Origin: Actinomycetota bacterium
Lineage (GTDB): Bacteria > Actinomycetota > Actinomycetes > Streptosporangiales > Streptosporangiaceae
Length of the DNA stretch: 8,537 nucleotides
Assembly (NCBI GenBank): GCA_003242605.1
Contig: QGUZ01000214.1
Coordinates: 1 to 8,537 of the forward strand
Reading direction: 5' to 3'
The position numbers and the translations under genes were made by a program. Every line of letters starts with the position of its first letter. Position 1 is the stretch's first letter. This document shows, one piece after another, positions 1 through 6,183 of the stretch. The notes beneath the pieces are model-generated. The model was given only the letters and a program-made list of their open reading frames with translations, was not told the DNA's origin and did no database searches.

Positions 1-123
1 GGCTACGGGTACACCAACGACTTCCCGGTCGAGCGCATGATGCGCGACGCCAAGATCACCCAGATCTACGAGGGCACCAACCAGATCCAGCGCATGGTGA
101 TGGCCCGCCAGCTGCTCAAGTAG
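1..123 (+). CDS. Acyl-CoA dehydrogenase, C-terminal end (partial)
   Basis: The last 40 codons of an acyl-CoA dehydrogenase are open from the window edge to a TAG at 121-123. The visible end, GYGYTNDFPVERMMRDAKIT followed by QIYEGTNQIQR, is the highly conserved C-terminal signature of short/medium-chain FAD-dependent acyl-CoA dehydrogenases. In that family the Glu of YEGT (nt 70-72 here) is the catalytic base that removes the alpha proton of the acyl-CoA. The enzyme acts in the cytoplasm in fatty-acid or branched-chain acyl-CoA oxidation and passes electrons to ETF. The end of the protein matches the usual family end (…ARQLLK), so nothing is truncated on this side. Substrate cannot be told from this fragment. 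A terminator-like hairpin follows 18 bp after the stop. Confidence 0.95.
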   Translation, partial: GYGYTNDFPVERMMRDAKITQIYEGTNQIQRMVMARQLLK

Positions 124-141
124 GCCGGCCACCGTCGAGCG

Positions 142-174
142 GACCCCGCCTGTCGCGTCGCCGGAGGCGGGGTC
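142..174 (+). terminator. Hairpin after the acyl-CoA dehydrogenase gene
   Basis: A perfect 10-bp inverted repeat, GACCCCGCCT (142-151) and AGGCGGGGTC (165-174), flanks a 13-nt loop and starts 18 bp after the stop codon. No T tract follows, as is usual for actinomycete terminators. The position fits transcription termination of the upstream gene. Confidence 0.7.
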
Positions 175-400
175 GCGCGCGTCCGGGGCCGGCCCGGCGC
201 GCGGGCGCGGCCGCCGTGGCCGTGCCGTACCCGCCCGCCCGATCCGGTACGGCGGGCCGAGCCACCCGGCCCCCGTGCGGGTGGCCCGGCACCCTGCCGT
301 GCGCCGGTCGCGCGGAGGTCCCCCGTCGTGCTCCCGAGCGCCCGGAGACCGGGAAACCGGGTGCGGAAACGTGAAGATCGCGCCGTTTGGTGGTCACTAT

Positions 401-442
401 TCGGATCCGGCTTGCATGCGGCTTGCAGGACACCTGATCCGA
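401..442. repeat. Inverted repeat enclosing an 11-bp tandem repeat
   Basis: TCGGATC (401-407) and GATCCGA (436-442) are perfect inverted arms. Between them lies CGGCTTGCA twice (408-416 and 419-427), an exact 9-bp direct repeat with an 11-bp period, about one helical turn. The period would suit a protein binding two sites on one DNA face, but no family is identifiable. It lies where no promoter is expected, because both neighbouring genes end here. Confidence 0.5.
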
Positions 443-636
443 GATATCCGCCGCGGCCGGGCCGGTTTCGCCGGTGCCGCTACCGGCTCGTGAACGTTCC
501 GCGTCACGGTCGCCGCACCCTGGCGGGAGGGGCGCGAAGCGACGGAAAGCCGATGCGGGCACTCGTGCCGGGCCGCCCGGGGCGTGACGCCGGAATGCCG
601 GGGGAGCCGTGCCCGCATCCGCCACCCGTGGCGTCG

Positions 637-1371
637 TCAGAGAACGCCGCTCGCGATCAGGAAGATCGCGCCGCCGTGGGCGAGGGCCGCGGCGAGAACC
701 CCGCGGCGGGCGCGTATCAGGGCGCAGACCGTTCCCTCGTAGGCCGTGAACACGAGCAGCGGCGCGCCGACGTCGGTGACGGTCGTGGCGAGGAAGACGT
801 GACAGGCGGCGAAGAGCAGGGCCGAGAGAACGGCGGCGCGTCCCCGGCCGGCCGTGCGCTCCAGCCGCCCCTGGAGCAGGCCGCGGAACAGCACCTCCTC
901 GGCGAGGTTGCCGGCGAGCGCGAGAAACAGCAGCGCCGCAAGCAGCCCGGCCGGTACGGCGGGCGCCGGGTGCGCCACCAGCCGCTGAGCCAGCAGCACC
1001 GGGGCCGCGACCAGCACCCCGCCGCCGAGCCCCAGGGCCAGGGCGGGCACGTCGAACCGGCCCCAGGCCACCAGCGCGCGCAGCTCGCGGTCGAGCCCCA
1101 GCACCCCGGCGACGAACGCGAGCGAGGCGACCCCGAAGACCACGAGGACCGTGCCGTCGTTCCCGAACCGCAGCCACGGCACCACCCCGCCCGCGGCCCC
1201 GAACGTCCAGAACCCCACCGGGGTCATCGCGTCCCGCACGAGCACGAAGGCGCCGATGAGCGTCACGATCCGCAACAGCGGATCCCGCTCGGCCCGCGCC
1301 AGCGCGAAACAGCCGCCGACGAGCAGCAGCCCGGGCAGGACGCGAAGGGCGTAGCCGGCGAGTTCGGGCAC
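637..1371 (-). CDS. CPBP (CAAX/Abi-type) family intramembrane metalloprotease
   Basis: A hydrophobic 244-residue protein with about seven or eight membrane segments. It carries the three CPBP (Abi/CAAX Rce1-like) motifs in order: EEVLFR (Glu158, Glu159, Arg163), FAACH (Phe187, His191) and a C-terminal His232 in a membrane helix. In this family the Glu and His residues sit inside the membrane and bind or activate catalytic metal or water. Substrates of bacterial members are mostly unknown; roles in peptide self-immunity and surface protein processing are described. I chose GTG at 1371 because GGAGG (1378-1382) lies 6 nt upstream. The longer frame to 1509 would overlap the divergent regulator and adds a non-membrane tail. 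The divergent TetR gene 121 bp away is the obvious candidate regulator. All key residues are present. Confidence 0.88.
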   Translation of the reverse strand: MPELAGYALRVLPGLLLVGGCFALARAERDPLLRIVTLIGAFVLVRDAMTPVGFWTFGAAGGVVPWLRFGNDGTVLVVFGVASLAFVAGVLGLDRELRALVAWGRFDVPALALGLGGGVLVAAPVLLAQRLVAHPAPAVPAGLLAALLFLALAGNLAEEVLFRGLLQGRLERTAGRGRAAVLSALLFAACHVFLATTVTDVGAPLLVFTAYEGTVCALIRARRGVLAAALAHGGAIFLIASGVL

Positions 1372-1427
1372 GAGACGCCTCCGCAGGGTCGGGGGTTCCG
1401 GCGGGAACGGCCGGTCGGAGAACCGGG

Positions 1428-1443
1428 GGCGAGCGCGCTCACC
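1428..1443. promoter_or_regulatory. Candidate operator between protease and tetR genes
   Basis: GAGCGCGCTC (1431-1440) is a perfect 10-bp palindrome. With one mismatched pair it extends to 16 bp (1428-1443). It lies in the 121-bp divergent spacer, directly beside a GATAAT sequence (1447-1452) that would serve as the -10 element of the regulator gene. A TetR protein binding here could cover that promoter and act on the divergent protease gene. CG-rich palindromes arise easily by chance in this genome, so the assignment rests mainly on position. Confidence 0.35.
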
Positions 1444-1492
1444 GGCGATAATGCAGGCGATCCGCGCTTTCCGGTACTCGCATTGGAGCCAG

Positions 1493-2101
1493 GTGGCCAC
1501 CCCGCGCAAACGCCCACGTCAGCGACGCTCCCGCGAGACCGTCGCGTGGATCGAGGAGGCGGCGGCTCAGCTTTTCGACCGGTACGGCTATGCCGCGACC
1601 ACCACCAACAAGATCGCTGAGCGCGCCGGTGTGTCGATCGGCACCCTGTATCGGTACTTCCCGAACAAGGACGCCCTGCTGTGGTCCCTCGCCGAGCGGC
1701 ACCTGGAGGCCACCGCCGCCGAGGTCACCGACGCGCTCGCCCGGGCCGCCGCCGAGGAGCTCCCGCTGCCAAGCCTCCTCCACGACCTCGTCCACCGCGT
1801 CGCCGCCCTGCACACCGCCCGCCCCACCCTGCACCGCCTCCTGTTCGACCGGGCCCCGCGCACACCGGACCTCGTGGCCCGCTTCCGCGCCGCCGAACTC
1901 GCCATCGCCGCACGCCTCGCCGGGCACCTGCGCCGCCTCGGCGTCGCCCGCTCCGACCCCGAGACCGCCGCCCTGCTCGCCGTACAGGGGGTGGAGGCCC
2001 AGATCCACGGCGTCATGCTCACCCCGCCCGCCGGCCGCGACCGCGACACCCTGCTCGCCGCCATCGTCACCCAGTGGCACCGGGCGCTGACCGAATGGTG
2101 A
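1493..2101 (+). CDS. TetR-family transcriptional regulator
   Basis: A 202-residue protein of normal TetR length. After a basic N-terminal arm (PRKRPRQRRSR) comes the family DNA-binding domain, with the helix-turn-helix at about residues 36-55: TTTNKIAERAGVSIGTLYRYF, then the PNKDALL hallmark. The C-terminal part (about 70-202) is all-helical and would form the ligand-binding and dimer domain; its ligand cannot be read from sequence. GTG at 1493 has a short SD (GGAG, 1485-1488). The ATG at 1451 has none and sits inside the GATAAT -10 candidate, so I prefer the shorter form. The gene is divergent from the protease gene, which suggests self-regulation plus control of that gene. It could alternatively control the aminotransferase-like gene 311 bp downstream, but that gene has its own promoter. 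Confidence 0.93.
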   Translation: MATPRKRPRQRRSRETVAWIEEAAAQLFDRYGYAATTTNKIAERAGVSIGTLYRYFPNKDALLWSLAERHLEATAAEVTDALARAAAEELPLPSLLHDLVHRVAALHTARPTLHRLLFDRAPRTPDLVARFRAAELAIAARLAGHLRRLGVARSDPETAALLAVQGVEAQIHGVMLTPPAGRDRDTLLAAIVTQWHRALTEW

Positions 2102-2112
2102 GCCGGTGATCC

Positions 2113-2138
2113 CCCGGCGGGGTACGGCGCCCGCCGGG
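2113..2138 (+). terminator. Terminator hairpin of the tetR gene
   Basis: A perfect 9-bp stem, CCCGGCGGG (2113-2121) with CCCGCCGGG (2130-2138), has an 8-nt loop and begins 12 bp after the stop codon. There is no T tract. A second, smaller hairpin follows at 2163-2177. Confidence 0.75.
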
Positions 2139-2162
2139 TGACCGGCGGAACCAGACGGCCTT

Positions 2163-2177
2163 CCCGACGCCGTCGGG
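2163..2177 (+). terminator. Second small hairpin downstream of tetR
   Basis: CCCGAC-GCC-GTCGGG is a perfect 6-bp stem with a 3-nt loop. It could back up the stronger hairpin at 2113-2138. Confidence 0.4.
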
Positions 2178-2349
2178 GCCGGGGCGACGGATCCGGTCGC
2201 GGCGAGCTTGCCGAAGTACGAATCGGGAACCCGACCGGGCGGGCGGTGCCGCACGGGTCAGAGGTGCGCTCGTGGGTAAGGGGGCGCGCCCGCTGCAGGT
2301 AGGTTGTACTGCCCTCTTGCGTTCAGTTCACCGCTGGGCGGCAAAATTG

Positions 2350-2379
2350 TTGACGGTTTCGGAGGCGGTGGCTCAGAAT
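2350..2379 (+). promoter_or_regulatory. Sigma-70-like promoter of the aminotransferase-like gene
   Basis: TTGACG (2350-2355) matches the -35 consensus at 5 of 6 positions. CAGAAT (2374-2379) matches the -10 at 4 of 6 after an 18-bp spacer. The predicted transcript would start near 2386, giving a leader of about 27 nt with the GGAGG site (2404-2408) ahead of GTG 2413. It is the best-formed promoter in the window. Confidence 0.6.
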
Positions 2380-2412
2380 GCCGGGCCGGAACCAGCCCCC
2401 TTTGGAGGCACC

Positions 2413-3318
2413 GTGAAGCAGGTGGAAGGCGCCAGAATCTGGATGGACGGCGCGCTGGTGCCCGCGCACGAGGCCCGCATCCACGTTCTGACGCACGCAC
2501 TGCACTACGGCACCGCCGTACTCGAGGACACCAACGCGTACCTCACGCCGGACGGGCCCGCCATCTTCCGCCTCGACGCCCACCTGGAGCGGCTCTACCG
2601 CAGCGCGCGCATGATCGGGCTGCGGGTTCCGTACGACTTCGACGAGCTGCACGAGGCGACGGTGATGACGGTCGTCGCCAACGGCCACGCCTCCTGCCAC
2701 ATCCGGCACCTCGTCTACCGCGGCCACGGCGGGATGGGCCTGCTCGCCCGGGACTGCCCGGTATCGGTGACGATCGCCACCTGGGAGTGGCCGGACCGCA
2801 CCGCCGACGGGGCGCGGCTGATGACGAGCCCGTGGCGGCGCAACGACCCCGCCGCCCTCCCCACCCTCGCGCGGGCGAGCGGCGCCCAGCTCAACGCCGC
2901 GCTCGCCCGGGCCGAGGCGGCCGAGGCCGGGTTCGACGAGGCCGTGCTGCTCGACGCCGCCGGGAACGTCACCGGCTGCACCGGCGCCGACCTCTTCCTC
3001 GTCACCGACGGCACGCTCGTCACCCCGCCGCACACCGCGGGCGGCCACGCCGACGTCATCCGGGACACCGTGGAGCGGCTCGCCACCGACCTCGGCATCC
3101 CGGTACGGCGCCGCGACATCGTGCGCGCCGAGCTGTACGCGGCCGACGAGCTGTTCCTGTGCGACGCCACCGCCGGGATCGTGTGGGTCGCCTCGGTCGA
3201 CAACCGGGACATCGGCGGCGGCGAGGGCCCGGTGACCAAGACCGTCAAGCACGCCTTCGACGACGTGGTGCACGGCCGCGACGCCCGCTACAGCGACTGG
3301 CTCACCCTGATCATGTGA
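2413..3318 (+). CDS. Branched-chain aminotransferase-like protein lacking the PLP lysine
   Basis: A 301-residue, full-length class IV (IlvE-type) aminotransferase fold. The N-terminal domain has IWMDGALVP, HVLTHALHYGTAV, FRLDAHLERL and IRHLVYRGHGGMGL. The C-terminal domain has WRRNDPAALPT, DEAVLLD, LYAADELFL and GPVTK. GTG 2413 is chosen for its GGAGG site (2404-2408) and the promoter just upstream. The site of the Schiff-base lysine (K159 in E. coli IlvE) is Arg154 (codon CGG, 2872-2874). The whole protein has only three lysines: K2, K276 and K279. Other cofactor contacts also differ: Tyr164 to Gln159, Glu193 to Gly188, Thr221 to Ile216, and GTAAE to DATAG. The phosphate-binding Arg59 equivalent is kept (Arg60). 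It is therefore probably not a working transaminase; a ligand-binding, regulatory or structural role is inference. The intact frame, promoter and codon bias argue against decay. Confidence 0.9.
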   Translation: MKQVEGARIWMDGALVPAHEARIHVLTHALHYGTAVLEDTNAYLTPDGPAIFRLDAHLERLYRSARMIGLRVPYDFDELHEATVMTVVANGHASCHIRHLVYRGHGGMGLLARDCPVSVTIATWEWPDRTADGARLMTSPWRRNDPAALPTLARASGAQLNAALARAEAAEAGFDEAVLLDAAGNVTGCTGADLFLVTDGTLVTPPHTAGGHADVIRDTVERLATDLGIPVRRRDIVRAELYAADELFLCDATAGIVWVASVDNRDIGGGEGPVTKTVKHAFDDVVHGRDARYSDWLTLIM

Positions 3319-3339
3319 GCCGGCGGCGTCACCGCCGGC
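3319..3339. terminator. Bidirectional terminator in a convergent gene junction
   Basis: GCCGGCGG (3319-3326) and CCGCCGGC (3332-3339) form a perfect 8-bp stem around CGTCA. It starts on the base after the plus-strand stop (3316-3318). Its loop contains the minus-strand stop codon (3329-3331), so the right arm is coding sequence of the LCP gene. Being symmetric, it could stop transcripts from both sides of a 10-bp intergenic gap. Confidence 0.7.
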
Positions 3340-4975
3340 AGATGTTCTGCGTCGCGGTGCGCGCCGACGGGGACGGCGAGGCCCCGGGCGTGGCCGCGGG
3401 GGTGGGCTCGGCCACGGTCACCCTGCGCACGCCCGGGTGCCGCCGGCCCACGATGACCTCGACGCCCTCGATGTCGGCCTGCCGTACCTCGGCGCCGGGG
3501 ATCGCGGCGGCGACCGTGCGCGCCGAGTCCTCCCGGCCCGGCGCGTACCGGATCACGGTGCGCTCGTATTCGGTCGCGGTGTTGCCCGCGGGGGAGGGGA
3601 CGAGGAAGCCGGCGTCGATCAGCTCCTGCCGGGTGCGGGCGCCGAGACCGGCGATGTCGGTGCCGTTGTAGACGCGCAGCATGATCCGCGACGGCGGGAT
3701 CGTGGGGGACGCGGCGGGCGAGGCGGTGCCCGACCCGGTGCCCGACCCGGTGGCCGACGCAGCGGGGCTCGCCGGGGCGCCCGGCGTGCCGGAGCCGCCG
3801 CCGGAGGGCGTGGCGGACGGCCGCCGCGTCGGCCTGATCAGCGGCTCGTCCGCCTTGATGCGGCGGAACAGCTCGGCCGCGGCGGCCTTGTCCCACAGCA
3901 CCGCCGACTCGCCGGTGGGCGTGCGGTAGTCCACGTCGGCGAGCGGCACCGTGGTGAACTCCACGTCGTCGGTGGACACGTCGCGGAGCTGCTCGGCGAG
4001 GCCGAGCAGGTTCCGGCTGAGCGCCCGGTCCACGGTGATCGTGCGCAGCGCCGAGTTGATCAGGTTGGTGAGCCGGACCGGGTTGGCGAGCGTGCCGCCG
4101 CTGAGCGCCCGGTCGAGCAGGGCGGACAGCACCTGCTGCTGCCGGTCGATGCGGTCGAGGTCGGAGCGCGCGGTGGCCCGGGTGCGGGCGTAGAACAGCG
4201 CCTGCACTCCGTCGAGCCGGTGGGTGCCCGCGGGCAGCTGGAACTTCGTCTTCGCGTCGTTGATCGGCACCGGGGTGCACACCTCGATGCCGCCGACCGC
4301 GTCCACCACGTCGATGAAGCCGAGCACGTTCACCTCGATGTAGTGGTGGATCGGCAGCCCGGTCGCCTGCCGTACCGTCTCCACGGTCAGCTTCGGCCCG
4401 CCGAACTGGTACGCCGAGTTGATCTTGTGCTCGCCCTTGCCGGGGATCGTCACCCAGCTGTCCCGGGGCAGGCTCACCACGGTGACGCGATCGTGGTCCT
4501 CGGACAGGTGGATGATCATCATCGTGTCGGTGCGCCGCCCAAGGTCCCGGCCGAGGTGGAGTAGGTTCTGCTGCCGCCGGGTGAGGTGGTCGCGCCGGTC
4601 CACGCCGACGAGCAGGATGTTGAGCGCGCCGCGCGGCTCGGCCTCCACCGTGCCCGCGTCGACCGCCGCGACCCGCCCGGCCGCGTAGTTCGGCAGCGCC
4701 CACACCACGCCCGACCCGGCGAGCACGAGCGCGGACAGCGCGCCCGCGACGATCAGCCGGCGCAGCCGCTTCCGCGGATCCCGCCGCTTCCGCCGTACGG
4801 CACGGCGCACGCCGGGCGGCGCCGGCCGCGGGCCGGGCCGGCCGCCGGACCGGGACGCGCGCGGCGGGCCGAGCCGTACCTTGCCGTAGCCGTCCCCGCC
4901 CACCCGCACCCCCGAATCGGCCTCGGCCTCGTCACCGGAGCCGGTCACGCGGGCACCGGGGTCGTCGTCGCGCAT
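3329..4975 (-). CDS. LCP (LytR-CpsA-Psr) family cell-wall ligase with LytR_C domain
   Basis: A 548-residue membrane-anchored protein. Residues 1-72 are a charged, Arg- and Pro-rich cytoplasmic tail. One transmembrane helix spans about 73-95, and the extracellular LCP domain about 117-292. LCP hallmarks are present: ILLVGVDRRD, RRTDTMMI, SLPRDSWVTIPG, KINSAYQFGG, VDAVGGIEV and SDLDRIDRQQQ, with the Asp and Arg residues that bind metal and pyrophosphate. A Gly/Ser/Thr/Pro linker (about 383-430) leads to a LytR_C domain (about 431-510) and a Pro/Ala tail. LCP enzymes move lipid-linked glycopolymers (teichoic acid, arabinogalactan, capsule) onto peptidoglycan. ATG 4975 has a GAGGGGG SD-like stretch upstream. 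It is divergent from the GT2 gene and close to the CDP-polyol enzyme gene, consistent with wall polymer attachment. The polymer is not known. Confidence 0.95.
   Translation of the reverse strand: MRDDDPGARVTGSGDEAEADSGVRVGGDGYGKVRLGPPRASRSGGRPGPRPAPPGVRRAVRRKRRDPRKRLRRLIVAGALSALVLAGSGVVWALPNYAAGRVAAVDAGTVEAEPRGALNILLVGVDRRDHLTRRQQNLLHLGRDLGRRTDTMMIIHLSEDHDRVTVVSLPRDSWVTIPGKGEHKINSAYQFGGPKLTVETVRQATGLPIHHYIEVNVLGFIDVVDAVGGIEVCTPVPINDAKTKFQLPAGTHRLDGVQALFYARTRATARSDLDRIDRQQQVLSALLDRALSGGTLANPVRLTNLINSALRTITVDRALSRNLLGLAEQLRDVSTDDVEFTTVPLADVDYRTPTGESAVLWDKAAAAELFRRIKADEPLIRPTRRPSATPSGGGSGTPGAPASPAASATGSGTGSGTASPAASPTIPPSRIMLRVYNGTDIAGLGARTRQELIDAGFLVPSPAGNTATEYERTVIRYAPGREDSARTVAAAIPGAEVRQADIEGVEVIVGRRHPGVRRVTVAEPTPAATPGASPSPSARTATQNICRR
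3725..3758 (-). repeat. 12-bp tandem repeat in the LCP linker
   Basis: GGTGCCCGACCC occurs at 3725-3736 and again at 3737-3748, then a degraded copy (GGTGGCCGAC) at 3749-3758. On the coding strand it gives GSGT-type repeats in the linker between the LCP and LytR_C domains. The 12-bp unit keeps frame, so copy-number change would only alter linker length. Confidence 0.8.
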
Positions 4976-5032
4976 CGCGGTGCCCCCTCTCCGTCATCCC
5001 GGGGCGTTCTCGACATCCCAGGGCGCGGGCCG

Positions 5033-5046
5033 CGCGGAATTCCGCG
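5033..5046. promoter_or_regulatory. 14-bp perfect palindrome between LCP and GT2 genes
   Basis: CGCGGAATTCCGCG is a perfect 14-bp palindrome, and it is only partly GC-driven because its centre is GAATTC. It lies within the spacer between the two divergent starts, just left of the presumed GT2 promoter. It is the best operator candidate for joint control of the LCP and GT2 genes. No regulator is identified. Confidence 0.4.
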
Positions 5047-5050
5047 TCTG

Positions 5051-5076
5051 TTGCGATCCCTGCCCGCTCGTACAGT
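5051..5076 (+). promoter_or_regulatory. Probable promoter of the GT2 gene
   Basis: TACAGT (5071-5076) fits the actinomycete -10 pattern TANNNT. TTGCGA (5051-5056) resembles a -35 element, but the 14-bp spacing is short, so only the -10 is convincing. A start near 5083 would give a very short leader before ATG 5092 and would exclude GTG 5080 as the start codon. Confidence 0.4.
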
Positions 5077-5091
5077 AGCGTGATCGCAGCA

Positions 5092-6162
5092 ATGAAGCAG
5101 TTCCCCGACTCGCCACGAGTTGCCCAGATGACACGTGTCTGGCCACCCATATCAGTGATCATGCCGATCCTCAATGAGGAGCGGCATCTGCGCGACGCGG
5201 TCCACCAGGTGCTCTCCCAGCAGTACGACGGACCGATCGAGGTCGTGCTCGCCGTCGGCCCCTCCCAGGACCGCACCCAGGAGGTCGCCGAGGCGCTCGC
5301 CGCCGAGGACCCCCGGGTCCGGGTGGTGCCGAACCCCACCGGCCGCACCCCGAACGCGCTCAACGCCGCGATCGCGGCCACCAGGTACGACATCATCGCC
5401 CGCGTCGACGGCCACGCCATGCTCCCGCCCGACTACCTGCGGGTGGCGGTCGAGACGCTCGAGGCGACCGGCGCCGACAACGTGGGCGGCATCATGGCCG
5501 CCGAAGGGATCACCCCGTTCGAGCAGGCCGTGGCCCGCGCCATGACCTCGAAGATCGGCGTGGGCGGCGCGCGGTTCCACACCGGCGGCGAGCCCGGGCC
5601 GGCCGACACCGTGTATCTGGGCGTGTTCCGCCGCTCGGCGCTGGAGCGGGTCGGCGGCTACGACGAGCACTTCCTGCGCGCCCAGGACTGGGAGATGAAC
5701 TACCGCATCCGCAAGACCGGCGGGCTGGTGTACTTCCAGCCGCGGATGCGGGTCTCCTACCGGCCCCGGCCGAACGTGAAGGCGCTCGCCAAGCAGTACT
5801 TCCACTACGGCCGCTGGCGGCACGTGGTGGCCCGCACCCACCCGGGCACGATCAACATGCGGTACCTCGCGCCGCCCGCCGCCGTGGTGGGCGTGGCCGC
5901 CGGGCTCGTGGCCGCGCCGTTCTTCTGGCCCGCGCTCATCCTCCCGCTGGGCTACCTCGCCGCGATCCTCGCCGGGTCCGTGGTGACCGGGTCGGGGCTG
6001 CCGGCCAAGTCCCGCCTCTGGCTGCCGATCGCCTACATCACCATGCACATGTCCTGGGGACTCGGCTTCCTCACCAGCCCGCCGAGCCTGGCGAAGAACG
6101 CCGCCGCGAGCCTCGCCCGCACCCAGCAGGGCACCGGGGCGAACCCCGCCCGGCAGGGCTGA
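5092..6162 (+). CDS. GT2 family glycosyltransferase (ExoA-like), membrane-anchored
   Basis: About 356 residues. The N-terminal half is a GT-A fold family 2 domain: PPISVIMPILNEERHLRDAV, the nucleotide-sugar and metal motif IARVDGHAMLPPDYL, then YLGVFRRSALERVGGYDE and the catalytic-base region AQDWEMNYRIRKTGG. YFHYGRWR before the membrane part is typical of ExoA-like enzymes of exopolysaccharide synthesis. Two adjacent hydrophobic helices and a third near the end anchor it, so it would work at the inner face of the membrane on a lipid-linked acceptor. Donor sugar and acceptor are unknown. The start is uncertain: GTG 5080, ATG 5092 and ATG 5128 are in frame and none has a good SD. I chose 5092 from the promoter position. 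Neighbours suggest cell-wall glycopolymer assembly. The 3' end converges with the cytidylyltransferase gene, 14 bp apart. Confidence 0.92.
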   Translation: MKQFPDSPRVAQMTRVWPPISVIMPILNEERHLRDAVHQVLSQQYDGPIEVVLAVGPSQDRTQEVAEALAAEDPRVRVVPNPTGRTPNALNAAIAATRYDIIARVDGHAMLPPDYLRVAVETLEATGADNVGGIMAAEGITPFEQAVARAMTSKIGVGGARFHTGGEPGPADTVYLGVFRRSALERVGGYDEHFLRAQDWEMNYRIRKTGGLVYFQPRMRVSYRPRPNVKALAKQYFHYGRWRHVVARTHPGTINMRYLAPPAAVVGVAAGLVAAPFFWPALILPLGYLAAILAGSVVTGSGLPAKSRLWLPIAYITMHMSWGLGFLTSPPSLAKNAAASLARTQQGTGANPARQG

Positions 6163-6183
6163 GGCGTCCGGCCGGCTCAGCCC
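6156..6183. terminator. Bidirectional terminator containing both stop codons
   Basis: GGGCTGAG (6156-6163) pairs perfectly with CTCAGCCC (6176-6183), giving an 8-bp stem and a 12-nt loop. The plus-strand TGA (6160-6162) lies in the left arm and the minus-strand TGA (6177-6179 read in reverse) in the right arm, so the stem pairs one stop codon with the other. It probably ends transcripts of both convergent genes. Confidence 0.7.

Larger units (their letters stand above)
124..636. other. 513-bp gap between convergent genes, no convincing gene
   Basis: Genes on both sides point into this stretch. It holds the hairpin at 142-174 and a very GC-rich run to about 350. A clearly more AT-rich island at about 360-450 carries repeats. 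A GC-rich run with small hairpins follows, including GGCAC-TC-GTGCC at 558-569. A weak stem (620-633) lies just after the stop of the minus-strand protease gene and may help terminate it. A 72-codon plus-strand frame (275-493) exists, but it has no Shine-Dalgarno site, mixed third positions and no family I recognise, so I do not call it. An unannotated small RNA or short gene in the AT island is possible. Confidence 0.6.
2102..2412. other. 311-bp spacer between tetR and the aminotransferase-like gene
   Basis: The left part holds the two hairpins after tetR. The right part (about 2295-2380) is less GC-rich and contains the promoter of the downstream gene. A reading frame runs in from GTG 2272 in frame with that gene. 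It lacks a ribosome-binding site, crosses the promoter and encodes nothing family-like. I see no RNA gene or other coding region. Confidence 0.6.

Noticed and set aside
116..1177. Long minus-strand frame (353 codons)
   Set aside because: Arg/Gly/Ala-rich shadow of the GC-rich gap and of the protease gene in another frame; no motifs and no SD.
1372..1509. Longer N terminus for the protease
   Set aside because: It would overlap the divergent regulator start, has no membrane segment, and the GGAGG-supported GTG at 1371 is better.
328..1620. Long plus-strand frame (430 codons) opposite the protease gene
   Set aside because: Charged low-complexity shadow antisense to a gene with clear CPBP motifs, running into the TetR gene.
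1439..2254. 271-codon minus-strand frame over tetR
   Set aside because: Antisense shadow; the plus strand has a full TetR helix-turn-helix domain.
2272..2412. N-terminal extension of the aminotransferase-like gene from GTG 2272
   Set aside because: No SD at 2272, the extension crosses the best promoter in the window, and the family N terminus begins at about 2413.
2413..3318. ADC lyase or D-amino-acid aminotransferase as an explanation for the odd residues
   Set aside because: Those class IV relatives also keep the PLP lysine, and the overall motifs here follow IlvE.
3288..4703. 471-codon minus-strand frame within the LCP gene
   Set aside because: Out-of-frame shadow; the neighbouring frame holds all LCP and LytR_C motifs.
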